Shown here: piece by piece, positions 44,561-52,703 of the stretch
Position numbering within the stretch: the stretch's first letter is position 1
Layout of the letters: every line of letters starts with the position of its first letter
Source of the DNA: Actinomadura nitritigenes
GTDB taxonomy: Bacteria; Actinomycetota; Actinomycetes; Streptosporangiales; Streptosporangiaceae
Assembly: GCF_017573545.1 (NCBI RefSeq)
Contig: NZ_JAGEOK010000021.1
Location: forward strand, 1-64,000
Length of the DNA stretch: 64,000 nt
Direction of reading: 5' to 3'
The notes under the pieces: model-generated
What the model was told of the DNA's origin: nothing
The model's database searches: none
What the model saw: only the letters and a program-made list of their open reading frames with translations
Translations under genes and position numbers: made by a program

Positions 44561-45907
44561 ATGAGGAGAACCGGATCCCTGGCGCGCAGGGTGCTGGCCG
44601 TGTCGTCGGCGGGCGCCCTCGCGGCGACCGTCCAGGCCGGACCGGGCCTGGCGGCGACCCCGGGCCCGGCGCCCGTGGTGTCCCGGGGAGTCACGATCCC
44701 GGTCTTCTACAACCCGCCCGCCGTGCTGCCGCGCGCCAACGGCACGCTCGTCCGCACCGAGCCGCTGCCGCTCGGGCTGAGCCTGCCGGGGCTGGACGGC
44801 CGCCCGCTGCCCGGCAAGGCGACGCGGCTGATGTACAGGTCCACCGACTCCAACGGGAAGCCCGTCGCGGTGACGGGCGCCTACATCGAGCCCTCGGCGG
44901 CCTGGAACGGCGGCGGCCCCCGGCCGCTGGTCGCGCTGGCCTCCGGGACGATGGGGCAGGGCGACCAGTGCGCCCCCTCGTACGGCCTGCAGAACCCGCT
45001 GACGCTGACCGGCGACACCATGTCCGTGGCCTACGAGGACCTGGCGATCTACCGGCTGCTGTCCAGCGGCGCGGCGGTGGTCGTCACCGACTACGTCGGC
45101 CTCGGCGCCACCGACCGGCTCCACACCTACGTGAACCGCGCCGACGAGGGGCACGCCCTCCTCGACGCCGCCCGCGCCGCGCACGCCGTGCCGGGGGCGT
45201 CCATCACGGCGACGTCGAAGGTCGGGCTCTACGGCTACAGCCAGGGCGGCGGCGCCAGCGCCGCGGCGGCCGAACTCCAGCCGTCCTACGCGCCCGACGT
45301 CCACCTGGCCGGCACCTACGCCGGGGCGCCGCCCGCCGACCTGACCGCCGTCATGAAGGGCATCGACGGCAGCGCGCTCGTCGGGGCACTCGGCTGGTCG
45401 ATCAACGGCTTCGCCCAGTCCGACCCCGCCCTGCGCCGCCTCGTCGACGACAACATCAACGCGGCGGGCAAGGCGGCGCTCAAGGACATGTCCACCATGT
45501 GCGTGGGCGACGTGCTGTTCAAGTACGGCTTCACCTCCAGCACCAAGTGGAGCGTCAGCGGGAAGCCCATCGGCGACATCATCCCCGCCATCCCGGAGGC
45601 GCGGGCCGTCCTGGACAAGCAGCGCATCGGCACGCTCAAGCCCGCCGGGCCCGTCCGGCTGACGACGGGGGTCAAGGACGACATCGTCCCGCACGCGCAG
45701 GCGCGGCAGCTCGCCGTCGACTGGTGCCGGCGGGGCGGCAACGTCAGCTACGTCCCCGTCGACCTGCCCGACCTCGGCGACAAGACGCTCCTGAACCACT
45801 TCGCGCCGCTGCTCCTCGACCAGGGTGACGCGGTCTCCTGGCTCACCGACCGCCTCACCGGCAAGCCGAGCCCCTCCACCTGCAAGACCCTGCCCACCCA
45901 GCCGTAG
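44561..45907 (+). CDS. Secreted lipase (LIP family, alpha/beta hydrolase)
   Basis: Exported alpha/beta hydrolase of 448 aa. Signal peptide MRRTGSLARRVLAVSSAGAL ... GPGLAAT. Nucleophile elbow YGYSQGGGASA (GxSxG), oxyanion region LVALASGTMGQGDQCAPSYG, acid in TTGVKDDIVPHAQA and His in LNHFAPLLL. The pattern is that of the PF03583 secretory lipases of Candida and actinomycetes. Cysteines (DQCAPS, MCVGD, DWCRRG, TCKTL) suggest disulfides in the secreted protein. Strong 16-base stem terminator downstream. Confidence 0.9.
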   Translation: MRRTGSLARRVLAVSSAGALAATVQAGPGLAATPGPAPVVSRGVTIPVFYNPPAVLPRANGTLVRTEPLPLGLSLPGLDGRPLPGKATRLMYRSTDSNGKPVAVTGAYIEPSAAWNGGGPRPLVALASGTMGQGDQCAPSYGLQNPLTLTGDTMSVAYEDLAIYRLLSSGAAVVVTDYVGLGATDRLHTYVNRADEGHALLDAARAAHAVPGASITATSKVGLYGYSQGGGASAAAAELQPSYAPDVHLAGTYAGAPPADLTAVMKGIDGSALVGALGWSINGFAQSDPALRRLVDDNINAAGKAALKDMSTMCVGDVLFKYGFTSSTKWSVSGKPIGDIIPAIPEARAVLDKQRIGTLKPAGPVRLTTGVKDDIVPHAQARQLAVDWCRRGGNVSYVPVDLPDLGDKTLLNHFAPLLLDQGDAVSWLTDRLTGKPSPSTCKTLPTQP

Positions 45908-45917
45908 TCCCGGACAG

Positions 45918-45954
45918 GACGAGGGCGCGCGCCGACCGGGCGCGCGCCCTCGTC
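45918..45954 (+). terminator. Lipase gene terminator
   Basis: Perfect 16-base stem (GACGAGGGCGCGCGCC with its complement) and a five-base loop starting ten bases after the lipase stop. Confidence 0.75.
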
Positions 45955-45991
45955 GCGCTCGCCGGCCCCGAGCCACGTCGGCGATGCCAGA

Positions 45992-46024
45992 TAGTTCGTT
46001 GACGAATAATTCTCCAACGAACTA
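45992..46024. promoter_or_regulatory. 33-bp inverted repeat upstream of the SnoaL-like gene, putative operator
   Basis: TAGTTCGTTG at 45992-46001 and its exact complement CAACGAACTA at 46015-46024, separated by 13 AT-rich bases. Inside it lies a second palindrome TTCGT-TG-ACGAA. The AT content contrasts with the surrounding GC and fits a promoter/operator ahead of the gene at 46110. No regulator of matching divergence is adjacent. Confidence 0.55.
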
Positions 46025-46109
46025 CTGTGCTCCATGCCCGACCTCCGCACCGGCCGTCCTGCCGCGCGGCCATCACCGACGGCAGGTGGGCTCTAGTGGG
46101 AGAAGCCTC

Positions 46110-46568
46110 ATGCCCGAACCCCTGACTCCACGCGAGGTCTTTCTGAAGCTCGTCCACGGCGTCTGCGAGGAACGCTGGGAAGAGGTGATCGACCTGTACG
46201 CCGAACGGCTCCACGTCGAGCACCCCTTCCATCCGCTCGCGCCGCCGCCGATGCGATCCCTCGACGACCTGCGCGCGCACTTCGGGGTCACCGCGCCGCC
46301 CGGCGCCCCTCCAGGGCGCACCCTGCGCCGCCGGCCGGCCGGAATCACCGTCCACGAGACGGCGGACCCCGAGGTCATCGTCGCCGAGTTCCGGTACGAG
46401 GGAACCGTGGTGGAGACCGGCGAGCCGTTCACCATCCCCGGGATCTTCGTCCTCCGGGTCCGGGACGGGAAGATCGTCGAATCCCGCGACTACCTGGATC
46501 ACCTGCGCTCCGCACAGGCCCGCGGCCACCTCGCCGAAGTCCTCGACGCCATCAAGCGCCGACCATGA
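46110..46568 (+). CDS. SnoaL-like / NTF2-fold protein
   Basis: Protein of 152 aa. Helices at the N-terminus (TPREVFLKLVHGVCEERWEE) and the strand pattern AERLHVEHPFHP ... VVETGEPFTIPGIFVLRVRDGKIVESRDYLDH are the SnoaL/ketosteroid-isomerase-like fold. The family includes polyketide cyclases and dehydratases, but most members of this type have no known substrate. It has an AGTGGGAG site before ATG and a probable operator upstream. A GNAT gene follows 33 bp later and may be cotranscribed. Confidence 0.82.
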   Translation: MPEPLTPREVFLKLVHGVCEERWEEVIDLYAERLHVEHPFHPLAPPPMRSLDDLRAHFGVTAPPGAPPGRTLRRRPAGITVHETADPEVIVAEFRYEGTVVETGEPFTIPGIFVLRVRDGKIVESRDYLDHLRSAQARGHLAEVLDAIKRRP

Positions 46569-46601
46569 ACAAGCCACCGCCCCTCCGCCATCGAAGGCGA
46601 C

Positions 46602-47120
46602 ATGAGACCTTCTCCAACCCGAATCCGCACGGCCATGCCAGGAGACCTCGATGCGGTCGCCGGGCTGCACACCCGGGCCCGTTCCGACTACTACCGAGGA
46701 TTCGTCGAAGAGGCCGAACTCACCGATCCGGCCAAGGCCGTGGCCCGACGCGACTACTGGGGCCGAATCCTCGGCTCTGACGATCACACGGTCTTTCTCG
46801 CTCACCGAGCGGACCGTCCCGTGGGATTCGCGATGATCGGGGCGTGCGCCCATCCCGACCCCGATCCGCGCGTGAGCAGCGAGATGCACCTTTACGTTGA
46901 TCCCGGCAGCTTCCGGCAAGGCATCGGCACCGACCTGCACAGGGCTTGTGTTCGGGCATGGCAGGCGGCGTCCGTGAGCACGGCCCGCCTGTGGGTTCAA
47001 GACTTCAACCAGCGCGCCCAGGCCTTCTACCGCTCCCAGGGTTGGGCGCCCGACGGACATCACCGGCCCGATTCCGTTGGTCTGCTCGGTTACATCCTGG
47101 GGATTCCTGCGGCTGACTAG
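46602..47120 (+). CDS. GNAT family N-acetyltransferase
   Basis: Acetyltransferase of 172 aa: TRIRTAMPGDLDAVAGLHTRARSDYYRGF, EMHLYVDPGSFRQGIGTDLH (CoA-binding loop with RQGIG) and ARLWVQDFNQRAQAFYRSQGWAPDG at the end. It is the second gene after the SnoaL-like protein, 33 bp downstream. Codon use is slightly less GC-biased than neighbours. Substrate unknown. Confidence 0.87.
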   Translation: MRPSPTRIRTAMPGDLDAVAGLHTRARSDYYRGFVEEAELTDPAKAVARRDYWGRILGSDDHTVFLAHRADRPVGFAMIGACAHPDPDPRVSSEMHLYVDPGSFRQGIGTDLHRACVRAWQAASVSTARLWVQDFNQRAQAFYRSQGWAPDGHHRPDSVGLLGYILGIPAAD

Positions 47121-47194
47121 CACGCCCCGGCCGGGCACGGTTGCGGCCGTTGCACCCGACCGGCACCCACGCCTGCCGCATGGTGGGCGTCGGC

Positions 47195-48226
47195 TCAACG
47201 GGGGGCGGGGCGGGTGCGGGGGTAGGTGGCGAGGGCGTGGAAGGCGGCCTTGCGCTCCCAGGGGAGCCCGTCGGGCGGCAGGGCGGCGCCGGGCTCGAGG
47301 ATCTTCACGATGCCGTAGCTGGCCTTGTCGAAGTCGCGTTCGGGGTCGGACGACGCGGGGAGGTCGCGGCGGGCGAACGTGTTGACGAAGGCCGCGTCGA
47401 CGCCGCCCCCGTCGTAGACCTCGAGGAGTTCGCGGATGTAGTCCGCCTGCTCCTGCTCGTCGCGGACGAGCGGCTTCGTCATGCGGACGGGGCGGGCGCG
47501 CTCGTCGTATTCGAGCACGGACTCGCCGTGCCCGCCGAGGTCGGCGGAGCCGCGGTGGGTGGTGCAGCCGAACTCGGTGACCGCGAACGGCTTGCCCTGC
47601 GACGTCTGCCCGGCGAGGCACTCGCCGAAGGCGGGGGCGGTGTTCGCGTCGCGGTATCCGGCGTCGGTGGCGATGACGTCGAACGGGGCCCAGTCGACGC
47701 CTTCGAACGGCAGTGACGCGTAGCCGACGGGGCCGGCGAAGCGCTCGCGGACGGCGGCGACGGCCCGGCCGAGGAAGGCGTTCACGCGGGGGTGCAGATC
47801 GGGGAGCAGCGCGCGGAAGCGGACGGGGTCCGCCATCAGGGCCACCCGGGCCCGAAGGTCGTCGCCCGGCAGGAAACCGTGCGTGAACAGGGTGATCTCG
47901 GAGCCGGTGAGGAAGACGACGGACGCGCCGGAACGGCGGATGCGCTCGGCGCGCTCGGCGCCGTCGAGGATGAACGCCGTCAGCTCGTCCTGGGTGAGGC
48001 CGTTGGTGAACGGCGAGTACCAGACCTCCAGGCCGGCGTCGGCGGCGTGACGCGAGGCGGTCTCCAGGCGGTCCTGGAGACCGCCGGTGATCCGGACGGC
48101 GTCGCAGCGCAGCTCGTCCCGGATGATCCGCATCTCGCGGCGGACCAGGTCCGGGTCGAAGGGCTCGTGGGTGGTGGTCCCGGCGGACGTGAAGCCGGTG
48201 TCGTAGGTGATGCCGTAGGCGCGCAT
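47195..48226 (-). CDS. TIM-barrel protein with glycosidase-like features
   Basis: Protein of 343 aa: MRAYGITYDTGFTSAGT, EMRIIRDELRCDAVRITGGL, GLEVWYSPFTNGLTQDEL, VVFLTGSEITLF, PVGYASLPFEGVDWAPFDVI and FAVTEFGCTTHRGS. The alternation of strands and helices and the Glu in GSE and TEFG fit a glycosidase-superfamily barrel, where the two acidic residues would be acid/base and nucleophile. Related entries are variably labelled, including abortive infection; I see no evidence for phage defence. GGAGAAGC before ATG. Divergent from a TetR gene with shared operator-like repeats. Confidence 0.75.
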   Translation of the reverse strand: MRAYGITYDTGFTSAGTTTHEPFDPDLVRREMRIIRDELRCDAVRITGGLQDRLETASRHAADAGLEVWYSPFTNGLTQDELTAFILDGAERAERIRRSGASVVFLTGSEITLFTHGFLPGDDLRARVALMADPVRFRALLPDLHPRVNAFLGRAVAAVRERFAGPVGYASLPFEGVDWAPFDVIATDAGYRDANTAPAFGECLAGQTSQGKPFAVTEFGCTTHRGSADLGGHGESVLEYDERARPVRMTKPLVRDEQEQADYIRELLEVYDGGGVDAAFVNTFARRDLPASSDPERDFDKASYGIVKILEPGAALPPDGLPWERKAAFHALATYPRTRPAPR

Positions 48227-48247
48227 GCTTCTCCGATCAGTCGCCTC

Positions 48248-48260
48248 TTACGGTACGTAA
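48248..48260. promoter_or_regulatory. TACGGTWCGTA operator-like repeat, copy 1
   Basis: TTACG-GTA-CGTAA, 22 bp upstream of the barrel protein's start. It overlaps the 12-base perfect palindrome TAAGGTACCTTA at 48258-48269. The same core recurs at 48318 in front of the TetR gene. Confidence 0.5.
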
Positions 48261-48317
48261 GGTACCTTATGTTCAGGAGGCGATTATCGCTCTGGCTTGG
48301 CTCGCGGGGGTCATGGC

Positions 48318-48330
48318 GTACGGTTCGTAC
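48318..48330. promoter_or_regulatory. TACGGTWCGTA operator-like repeat, copy 2
   Basis: GTACG-GTT-CGTAC, 16 bp upstream of the TetR start codon, sharing the 11-base core with copy 1, whose centre is 70 bp away. Confidence 0.5.
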
Positions 48331-48346
48331 TCTGGAGGTGGGCGCG

Positions 48347-48934
48347 ATGCCGGGGACGAGGCGGCGGGGTGCGGCTCTCGAGGAGGCGATCCTGGAGGCG
48401 GCGGCCGACGAGATGCGCGAGTCCGGCTACGCGGCGATGACCATGGACAACGTCGCCCGGCGCGCCGCCACCAACAAGAACGCCATCTACCGGCGCTGGC
48501 CGAACCGGGCGGCGCTCGGCGTCGCCGCGTACGGGCGGCTCGCGCGCGCGCACCTGACCGTGCCGGACACCGGGACGTTGCGGGGCGACGCGCTGGAGCT
48601 GCTCCGGCGGGCGAACGCGACATGGTCGTCGCCGCAGGGCGCCGTGTTGCGGGAACTGCTCACGGCCGCCGGGGACGATCCGCAATTGCTGGGGCTGCTG
48701 CGTGAGCGGTCCGGCGACGGCACCATGGACAACGCGTGGCTGGCGCTGCTCGGCCGCGCGGTGGCGCGGGGCGAGGCCCCGCCGGAGGCGGTGCACCCGC
48801 GCGTGGCCTCACTTCCCATGACGATGCTGCGCGGCGAGTACGCGGTGCGCGGCCTGCCCGAGGTCCCGGACACGGTGCTGACCGAGATCGTGGACGAGGT
48901 GTTCCTGCCCCTGGTGCGGGGGCGGGCCGGGTAG
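48347..48934 (+). CDS. TetR-family regulator
   Basis: Regulator of 195 aa: EEAILEAAADEMRESGYAAM leads into the helix-turn-helix TMDNVARRAATNKNAIYRRWPNRAALG. The C-terminal part carries a TetR_C-type helix bundle (ALELLRRANATWSSPQGAVL ... DDPQLLGLLRERSGD). ATG with GGAGG at seven bases. Divergent from the barrel protein, with matching inverted repeats before each gene, so it likely controls both. Confidence 0.88.
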   Translation: MPGTRRRGAALEEAILEAAADEMRESGYAAMTMDNVARRAATNKNAIYRRWPNRAALGVAAYGRLARAHLTVPDTGTLRGDALELLRRANATWSSPQGAVLRELLTAAGDDPQLLGLLRERSGDGTMDNAWLALLGRAVARGEAPPEAVHPRVASLPMTMLRGEYAVRGLPEVPDTVLTEIVDEVFLPLVRGRAG

Positions 48935-48959
48935 GCGGACCCGTTTTTCGGTCGGGTAC

Positions 48960-48987
48960 TTGACCCGGCCGCGATGATCTCTATATC
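48960..48987 (+). promoter_or_regulatory. Sigma-70-like promoter candidate before the kinase gene
   Basis: TTGACC, 16-base spacer, TATATC; about 190 bp upstream of the kinase ATG in an otherwise GC-rich gap. Confidence 0.35.
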
Positions 48988-49173
48988 GCGGGCCGGAAAT
49001 GGCCGGACGAAAGAGCCGCACATCGACGTCGGCGGATACGGTTCGCGGGCGCGCCTTTTTCGGATATGGCGGCGAGAATAGGATCTCCGCAGTGCGCGCG
49101 GGCGGGAGTCCCGGCGGCGGAGGCATGGGCCGGGTCCGCCTCTCTTCACTCCCGGACGAACAGGCGGGGAAGC

Positions 49174-51054
49174 ATGAACGGCTGGCACGTCGACGGGTAC
49201 ACCGAGGTCCGCGAACTCGGGCGCGGAGGTCAGGGGCGGGTCGTCCTGGCGCGGAACGACGCGTCCGGCGCGCCCGTGGCGATCAAGTATCTGGCCGGTG
49301 GCGCGGACGAGGCGGACCGGGAGCGGATGCGCCACGAGGCGCGCATGCTCGCGCGGGCCGACAGCCCCCACGTCGCCCGCCTGTACCGCCTGGTGGAGCG
49401 CGCGGACGGCGTCGCGATCATCATGGAGGCGGTCGACGGCGTGTCGCTGAAGGAGCTTCTCGCGCGGAACGGGGCGCTCGGGCCCGAGGCGTCCCTGGCC
49501 GTGTTGAAGGGCTCGCTGCTGGGCCTGGCGGCGGCGCATGCGCTGGGCGTCGTCCACCGCGACTACAAGCCCGCGAACGTCGTCGTCCCGGCGGACGGCA
49601 CGAGCCGGCTGGTCGACTTCGGCATCGCCGTCCCGGCCGGGCGGGAGGCGGGCGGCTCGGGCACCGCGTCCTACATGGCGCCCGAGCAGTGGGACCGGCA
49701 CGTCGCCCGGCCCGCCGGCGACGTGTACTCGGCCACCTGCGTGTTCGTGGAATGCGTCAGCGGGCGGCGGCCCTACGGCGGTGACCGGCGGGAGCTGATG
49801 CGGGCGCACCTCACGGCGCCGGTGCCGGTCGAGACCGTCCCCGAGCCGCTGCGTCCGCTGGTCGCGGCCGGGATGGCCAAGTCGCCGGACGACCGGCCGG
49901 CCGGCGCCGCCGCCTTCGTCGCGGACCTGGAACGGGTCGCCCGGGAGGCGTACGGGCCGGATTGGGAGGAACGGGGCGTCCGCGGGCTCGCGGGGGCGGC
50001 CGCGGCACTCGCCGCGCTGTTCCCGCTCGCCGCCTGGCTGCTCCCCGGCGGGCAGGCCGCGGGTCACGCGGCCGGTCAGGCCGCGGGCCAAGCCGCCGGG
50101 CAGGCCGCAGGCCATGCGGCGGGCCAAGCCGCCTCGCAGGGCGCCGGCCAGGCATCGAGCGGGACGGCCGGCCACATCACCGCGCACGGCGCCCAGCACG
50201 GCGCGGGCCAGGCCGCGGCGAAGGCCGGGGGGACGGCCGTGAAGGGAGCCGCCGGCGGGGCGAAGGGCCTCTTGGCGGCAGCGGCCGGGACGGCGGCGGT
50301 CGTCGCCGCCGGCGCCGTCGTCGTCGTGACCACGGCCGGGCACGGGTCGGGCGGGAAGCACGACACCGGCGCGCCGTCCGCCCTCACCGTCGCCGCCGTC
50401 CGGAACTGCACCACCACCACCTACGCCGGCCCGACGAGAACGACGATGACGCCGTCCCCCGGGCCCGCGAAGGTGCGCCTGCCCGAGCAGGTCAGGCTCC
50501 CGAAGGGCGCGGCCGTCTTCCGCAGCCAGACCGGGCAGTACCTGATCGCCCCCGCCGCCGAGCGGTGCGCGGGGGCGCTGGGCGTGGACGGCGGCGGGGA
50601 GACGGACATCCCGGCCCGCACCGGGACCGGGGGCGCGGGGCCGACCGGGTCGATCGTCCAGGTCCTGCCGGGAGGGGTCGGCTCGAGGTACCAGATGGAC
50701 TGCGACTACTTCCCCGACTCTCCGGAGGGGCGGAAGCAGGGCGAATGCCGGCCCGTGCTGCCCGTGCAGGCCATCCCGACCGGAGTGCCGTCGGTGCGGG
50801 CGTCCATCCGGAAGGACGAGGTGACGAACGGCGGCCCGCCGAGCCCCTACGTGGCCGTGTCCCTCGCGACGATGGATCCCAACGGGTGGCCGACGGTGGT
50901 CGGCTGCACCAAGCCGTGGGCGCAGGCCGACCTCTGCACGGCCGCGCTCACCTACGCGTTCGTGCAGGCGGCCGGAGGGGCGCACGCGGCCAAGGCCGAC
51001 CTGGACCGGGCGGCCCGGAGCATCGCGGCGTTCGTGGCGTCCGCCAAGCGGTGA
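49174..51054 (+). CDS. Ser/Thr protein kinase, membrane-bound, with AAGQ repeat linker
   Basis: PknB-type kinase of 626 aa. Glycine loop LGRGGQGRV, Lys in PVAIKYL (about K38), catalytic loop VVHRDYKPANVVV with Asp about 130, DFG at about D148 and MAPEQ; all catalytic residues are present, unlike the kinase-like gene at 26.5 kb. A hydrophobic stretch near 271-290 is followed by GQAAGHAAGQ-type repeats and a second hydrophobic segment near 363-388; the extracytoplasmic part (about 390-626) contains four or more cysteines and no PASTA domain. ATG with GGGGAAG upstream. Converges on the OmpA lipoprotein gene with 12 bp between stops. Confidence 0.9.
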   Translation: MNGWHVDGYTEVRELGRGGQGRVVLARNDASGAPVAIKYLAGGADEADRERMRHEARMLARADSPHVARLYRLVERADGVAIIMEAVDGVSLKELLARNGALGPEASLAVLKGSLLGLAAAHALGVVHRDYKPANVVVPADGTSRLVDFGIAVPAGREAGGSGTASYMAPEQWDRHVARPAGDVYSATCVFVECVSGRRPYGGDRRELMRAHLTAPVPVETVPEPLRPLVAAGMAKSPDDRPAGAAAFVADLERVAREAYGPDWEERGVRGLAGAAAALAALFPLAAWLLPGGQAAGHAAGQAAGQAAGQAAGHAAGQAASQGAGQASSGTAGHITAHGAQHGAGQAAAKAGGTAVKGAAGGAKGLLAAAAGTAAVVAAGAVVVVTTAGHGSGGKHDTGAPSALTVAAVRNCTTTTYAGPTRTTMTPSPGPAKVRLPEQVRLPKGAAVFRSQTGQYLIAPAAERCAGALGVDGGGETDIPARTGTGGAGPTGSIVQVLPGGVGSRYQMDCDYFPDSPEGRKQGECRPVLPVQAIPTGVPSVRASIRKDEVTNGGPPSPYVAVSLATMDPNGWPTVVGCTKPWAQADLCTAALTYAFVQAAGGAHAAKADLDRAARSIAAFVASAKR

Positions 51055-51066
51055 CGCGGAGCGCGG

Positions 51067-52566
51067 TCACGAGACGGGGACGTTGAGGACCTTCCCGAAC
51101 GGCCCGCCGTCGAAGACCACCGACGAGATGTTCCCCGGCGGGGCCGGGACGTAGATGAACCCGCGCTGAGGCTGGTTCACGGCGGTGAGGAAGGTGGCGC
51201 GGCCCGGGTCGACGTAGGCGGCGGGCTTGCCGGGGTCGCCGGGGCCGATCCGGACGGCCCGGTACACGTCCTTGCCTCCCTGCGCGAGGACGGAGAACGA
51301 CGTGAACGCGCCGCCCGGGTAGTCCTTGTGCGCGTAGTTCGCGTCGGGCGGGGTGGTCCCTGGGCCTTCGTCGGTGATGGTGAAGACGCAGACGATGTAC
51401 GCGCCGTCCCGGTAGAACGGCTTCACGTCCAGGCGGCGCTTGTCGGCGCCGAACCGCCCGTACCGGCTGGCGACGGTGTTGCCGTCCTGGCCGTGGAAGG
51501 CGGCGGGCGCGACCGTGCCGCCGCGCCCGCCGGCGGCCGCGGTGCTGGAGCCGGTGGCGCCGTCGGCCTGCTGCCGGACGACGTAGGAGATCTCGACGCG
51601 CCGGTTGCGGGCGCGGGCCTGCGCGTCGTCCTTGCCGCCCTCCTTCGCGACGGGCTCGGCCTCGCCCTTGCCGTGCGCGGAGTACGTGAACGCGTTGCCG
51701 AGCCGCTTCTTCATCTCGCCCATGACGGCTTCGGCGCGCTGGCGGGACAGCTTGAGGTTGTAGGAGTCGCCGCCCTTGCTGTCGGTGTGGCCGTCGAAGG
51801 TCAGCGGCCGCTTGTCCGGGTCGGCCTTCGCCTTGATCTCCTGCGCGGCCTCGTCCAGGACGGACTTGGCGCGGCCGGACAGCTTGGCCGAGTTGAACGC
51901 GAACAGCACGTCGGTGCGCAGGTTCATCGTGACGTCGGTGCCGCTGGACGTGACGTCCTTGATCTCGCCCTCGGTGATGTCGTACAGCTCCGCCGGGTTG
52001 CCGCCGGACGCCCCGGACCCCGTCGCGGGCGAGTCCCCCGTGCCCGTCACCGGGATTCCGGTGTACTCCCCCGCCGTGCCCGGGGTGATCGCGGTGACCT
52101 TCTGGACGGTCTGCGGGATCGCCGGGTACTCGGCCTGCATCTGCCGGGTGGCGTTGGGCGCGAGCTGCGCGGCGCTGGTCGTCGCGGTCGGCTTGTACAG
52201 CTTCCCGGCGACCGGGTCGAGCAGGGCGATCTCGACCGGCACCGACTTCGGAGCCTGGTCGAGCGAGGTGAGGCTGTACTTCAGGACGGACTTGGCGCCC
52301 TGCCGCTCGACGCCGGTGATCTGGAGCCGGGCGTGCAGGCCGTCCGCGCCGCCGAACCAGCCCTCCTTGCTGAACCCGGCCGCCGCGGTGGTCGCCGCGG
52401 GCGTGGCGGGGCCGCCGCCCTTGGCCGTCGGCGGGTCGCTCTTGCTCGCCTTGCCGGAGTCGGAGCAGCCCGCGGCGACCAGCACCCCGGCGAGGGACAC
52501 GGCCAAGGGGACGCCGAAGGAGAGGCGCTGTCGGCTTCGGCGATCCCGCGGGCGGCTTAACGGCAT
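51067..52566 (-). CDS. OmpA-family lipoprotein
   Basis: Lipoprotein of 499 aa with the lipobox VAAGC (Cys about 34). The first half (LHARLQITGVERQGAKSVLKYSL ... DITEGEIKDVTSSGTDVTMNL) is beta-rich. The OmpA-like domain, about residues 205-335, has VLFAFNSAKLSGRAKSVLDEAAQEI, LTFDGHTDSKGGDSYNLKLSRQRAEAV and ARARNRRVEISYVV, the peptidoglycan-binding signature. A C-terminal domain of about 150 residues follows with no named family. In a Gram-positive organism it would tether the outer membrane face to peptidoglycan. Convergent with the kinase gene. Confidence 0.86.
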   Translation of the reverse strand: MPLSRPRDRRSRQRLSFGVPLAVSLAGVLVAAGCSDSGKASKSDPPTAKGGGPATPAATTAAAGFSKEGWFGGADGLHARLQITGVERQGAKSVLKYSLTSLDQAPKSVPVEIALLDPVAGKLYKPTATTSAAQLAPNATRQMQAEYPAIPQTVQKVTAITPGTAGEYTGIPVTGTGDSPATGSGASGGNPAELYDITEGEIKDVTSSGTDVTMNLRTDVLFAFNSAKLSGRAKSVLDEAAQEIKAKADPDKRPLTFDGHTDSKGGDSYNLKLSRQRAEAVMGEMKKRLGNAFTYSAHGKGEAEPVAKEGGKDDAQARARNRRVEISYVVRQQADGATGSSTAAAGGRGGTVAPAAFHGQDGNTVASRYGRFGADKRRLDVKPFYRDGAYIVCVFTITDEGPGTTPPDANYAHKDYPGGAFTSFSVLAQGGKDVYRAVRIGPGDPGKPAAYVDPGRATFLTAVNQPQRGFIYVPAPPGNISSVVFDGGPFGKVLNVPVS

Positions 52567-52638
52567 CGGCTTCTCCGGTTCGGTTCGGGGGGAGGGGCGG
52601 GGACGGCGCCCACAGTAGTGACCCCGGCGCCGGAACGG

Positions 52639-52675
52639 CAGCGGCCCCCGCCACACGGGGTGGCGGGGGCCGCTG
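52639..52675. terminator. Strong stem-loop after the acyl-CoA dehydrogenase gene
   Basis: Perfect 16-base stem (CAGCGGCCCCCGCCAC with its complement) and a five-base loop, between the acyl-CoA dehydrogenase stop and the OmpA lipoprotein start on the minus strand. Confidence 0.75.
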
Positions 52676-52703
52676 TTCCCTGTCCGCGGGGAGGCGGAGG
52701 GTC

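Noticed and set aside
47195..48226. 'Abortive infection' label sometimes given to similar proteins
   Set aside because: Sequence shows a TIM-barrel glycosidase-like pattern and no defence neighbours.
50050..50160. Tandem GGCCAGGCCGC-type repeats
   Set aside because: They encode the AAGQ linker of the Ser/Thr kinase, an ordinary low-complexity linker.
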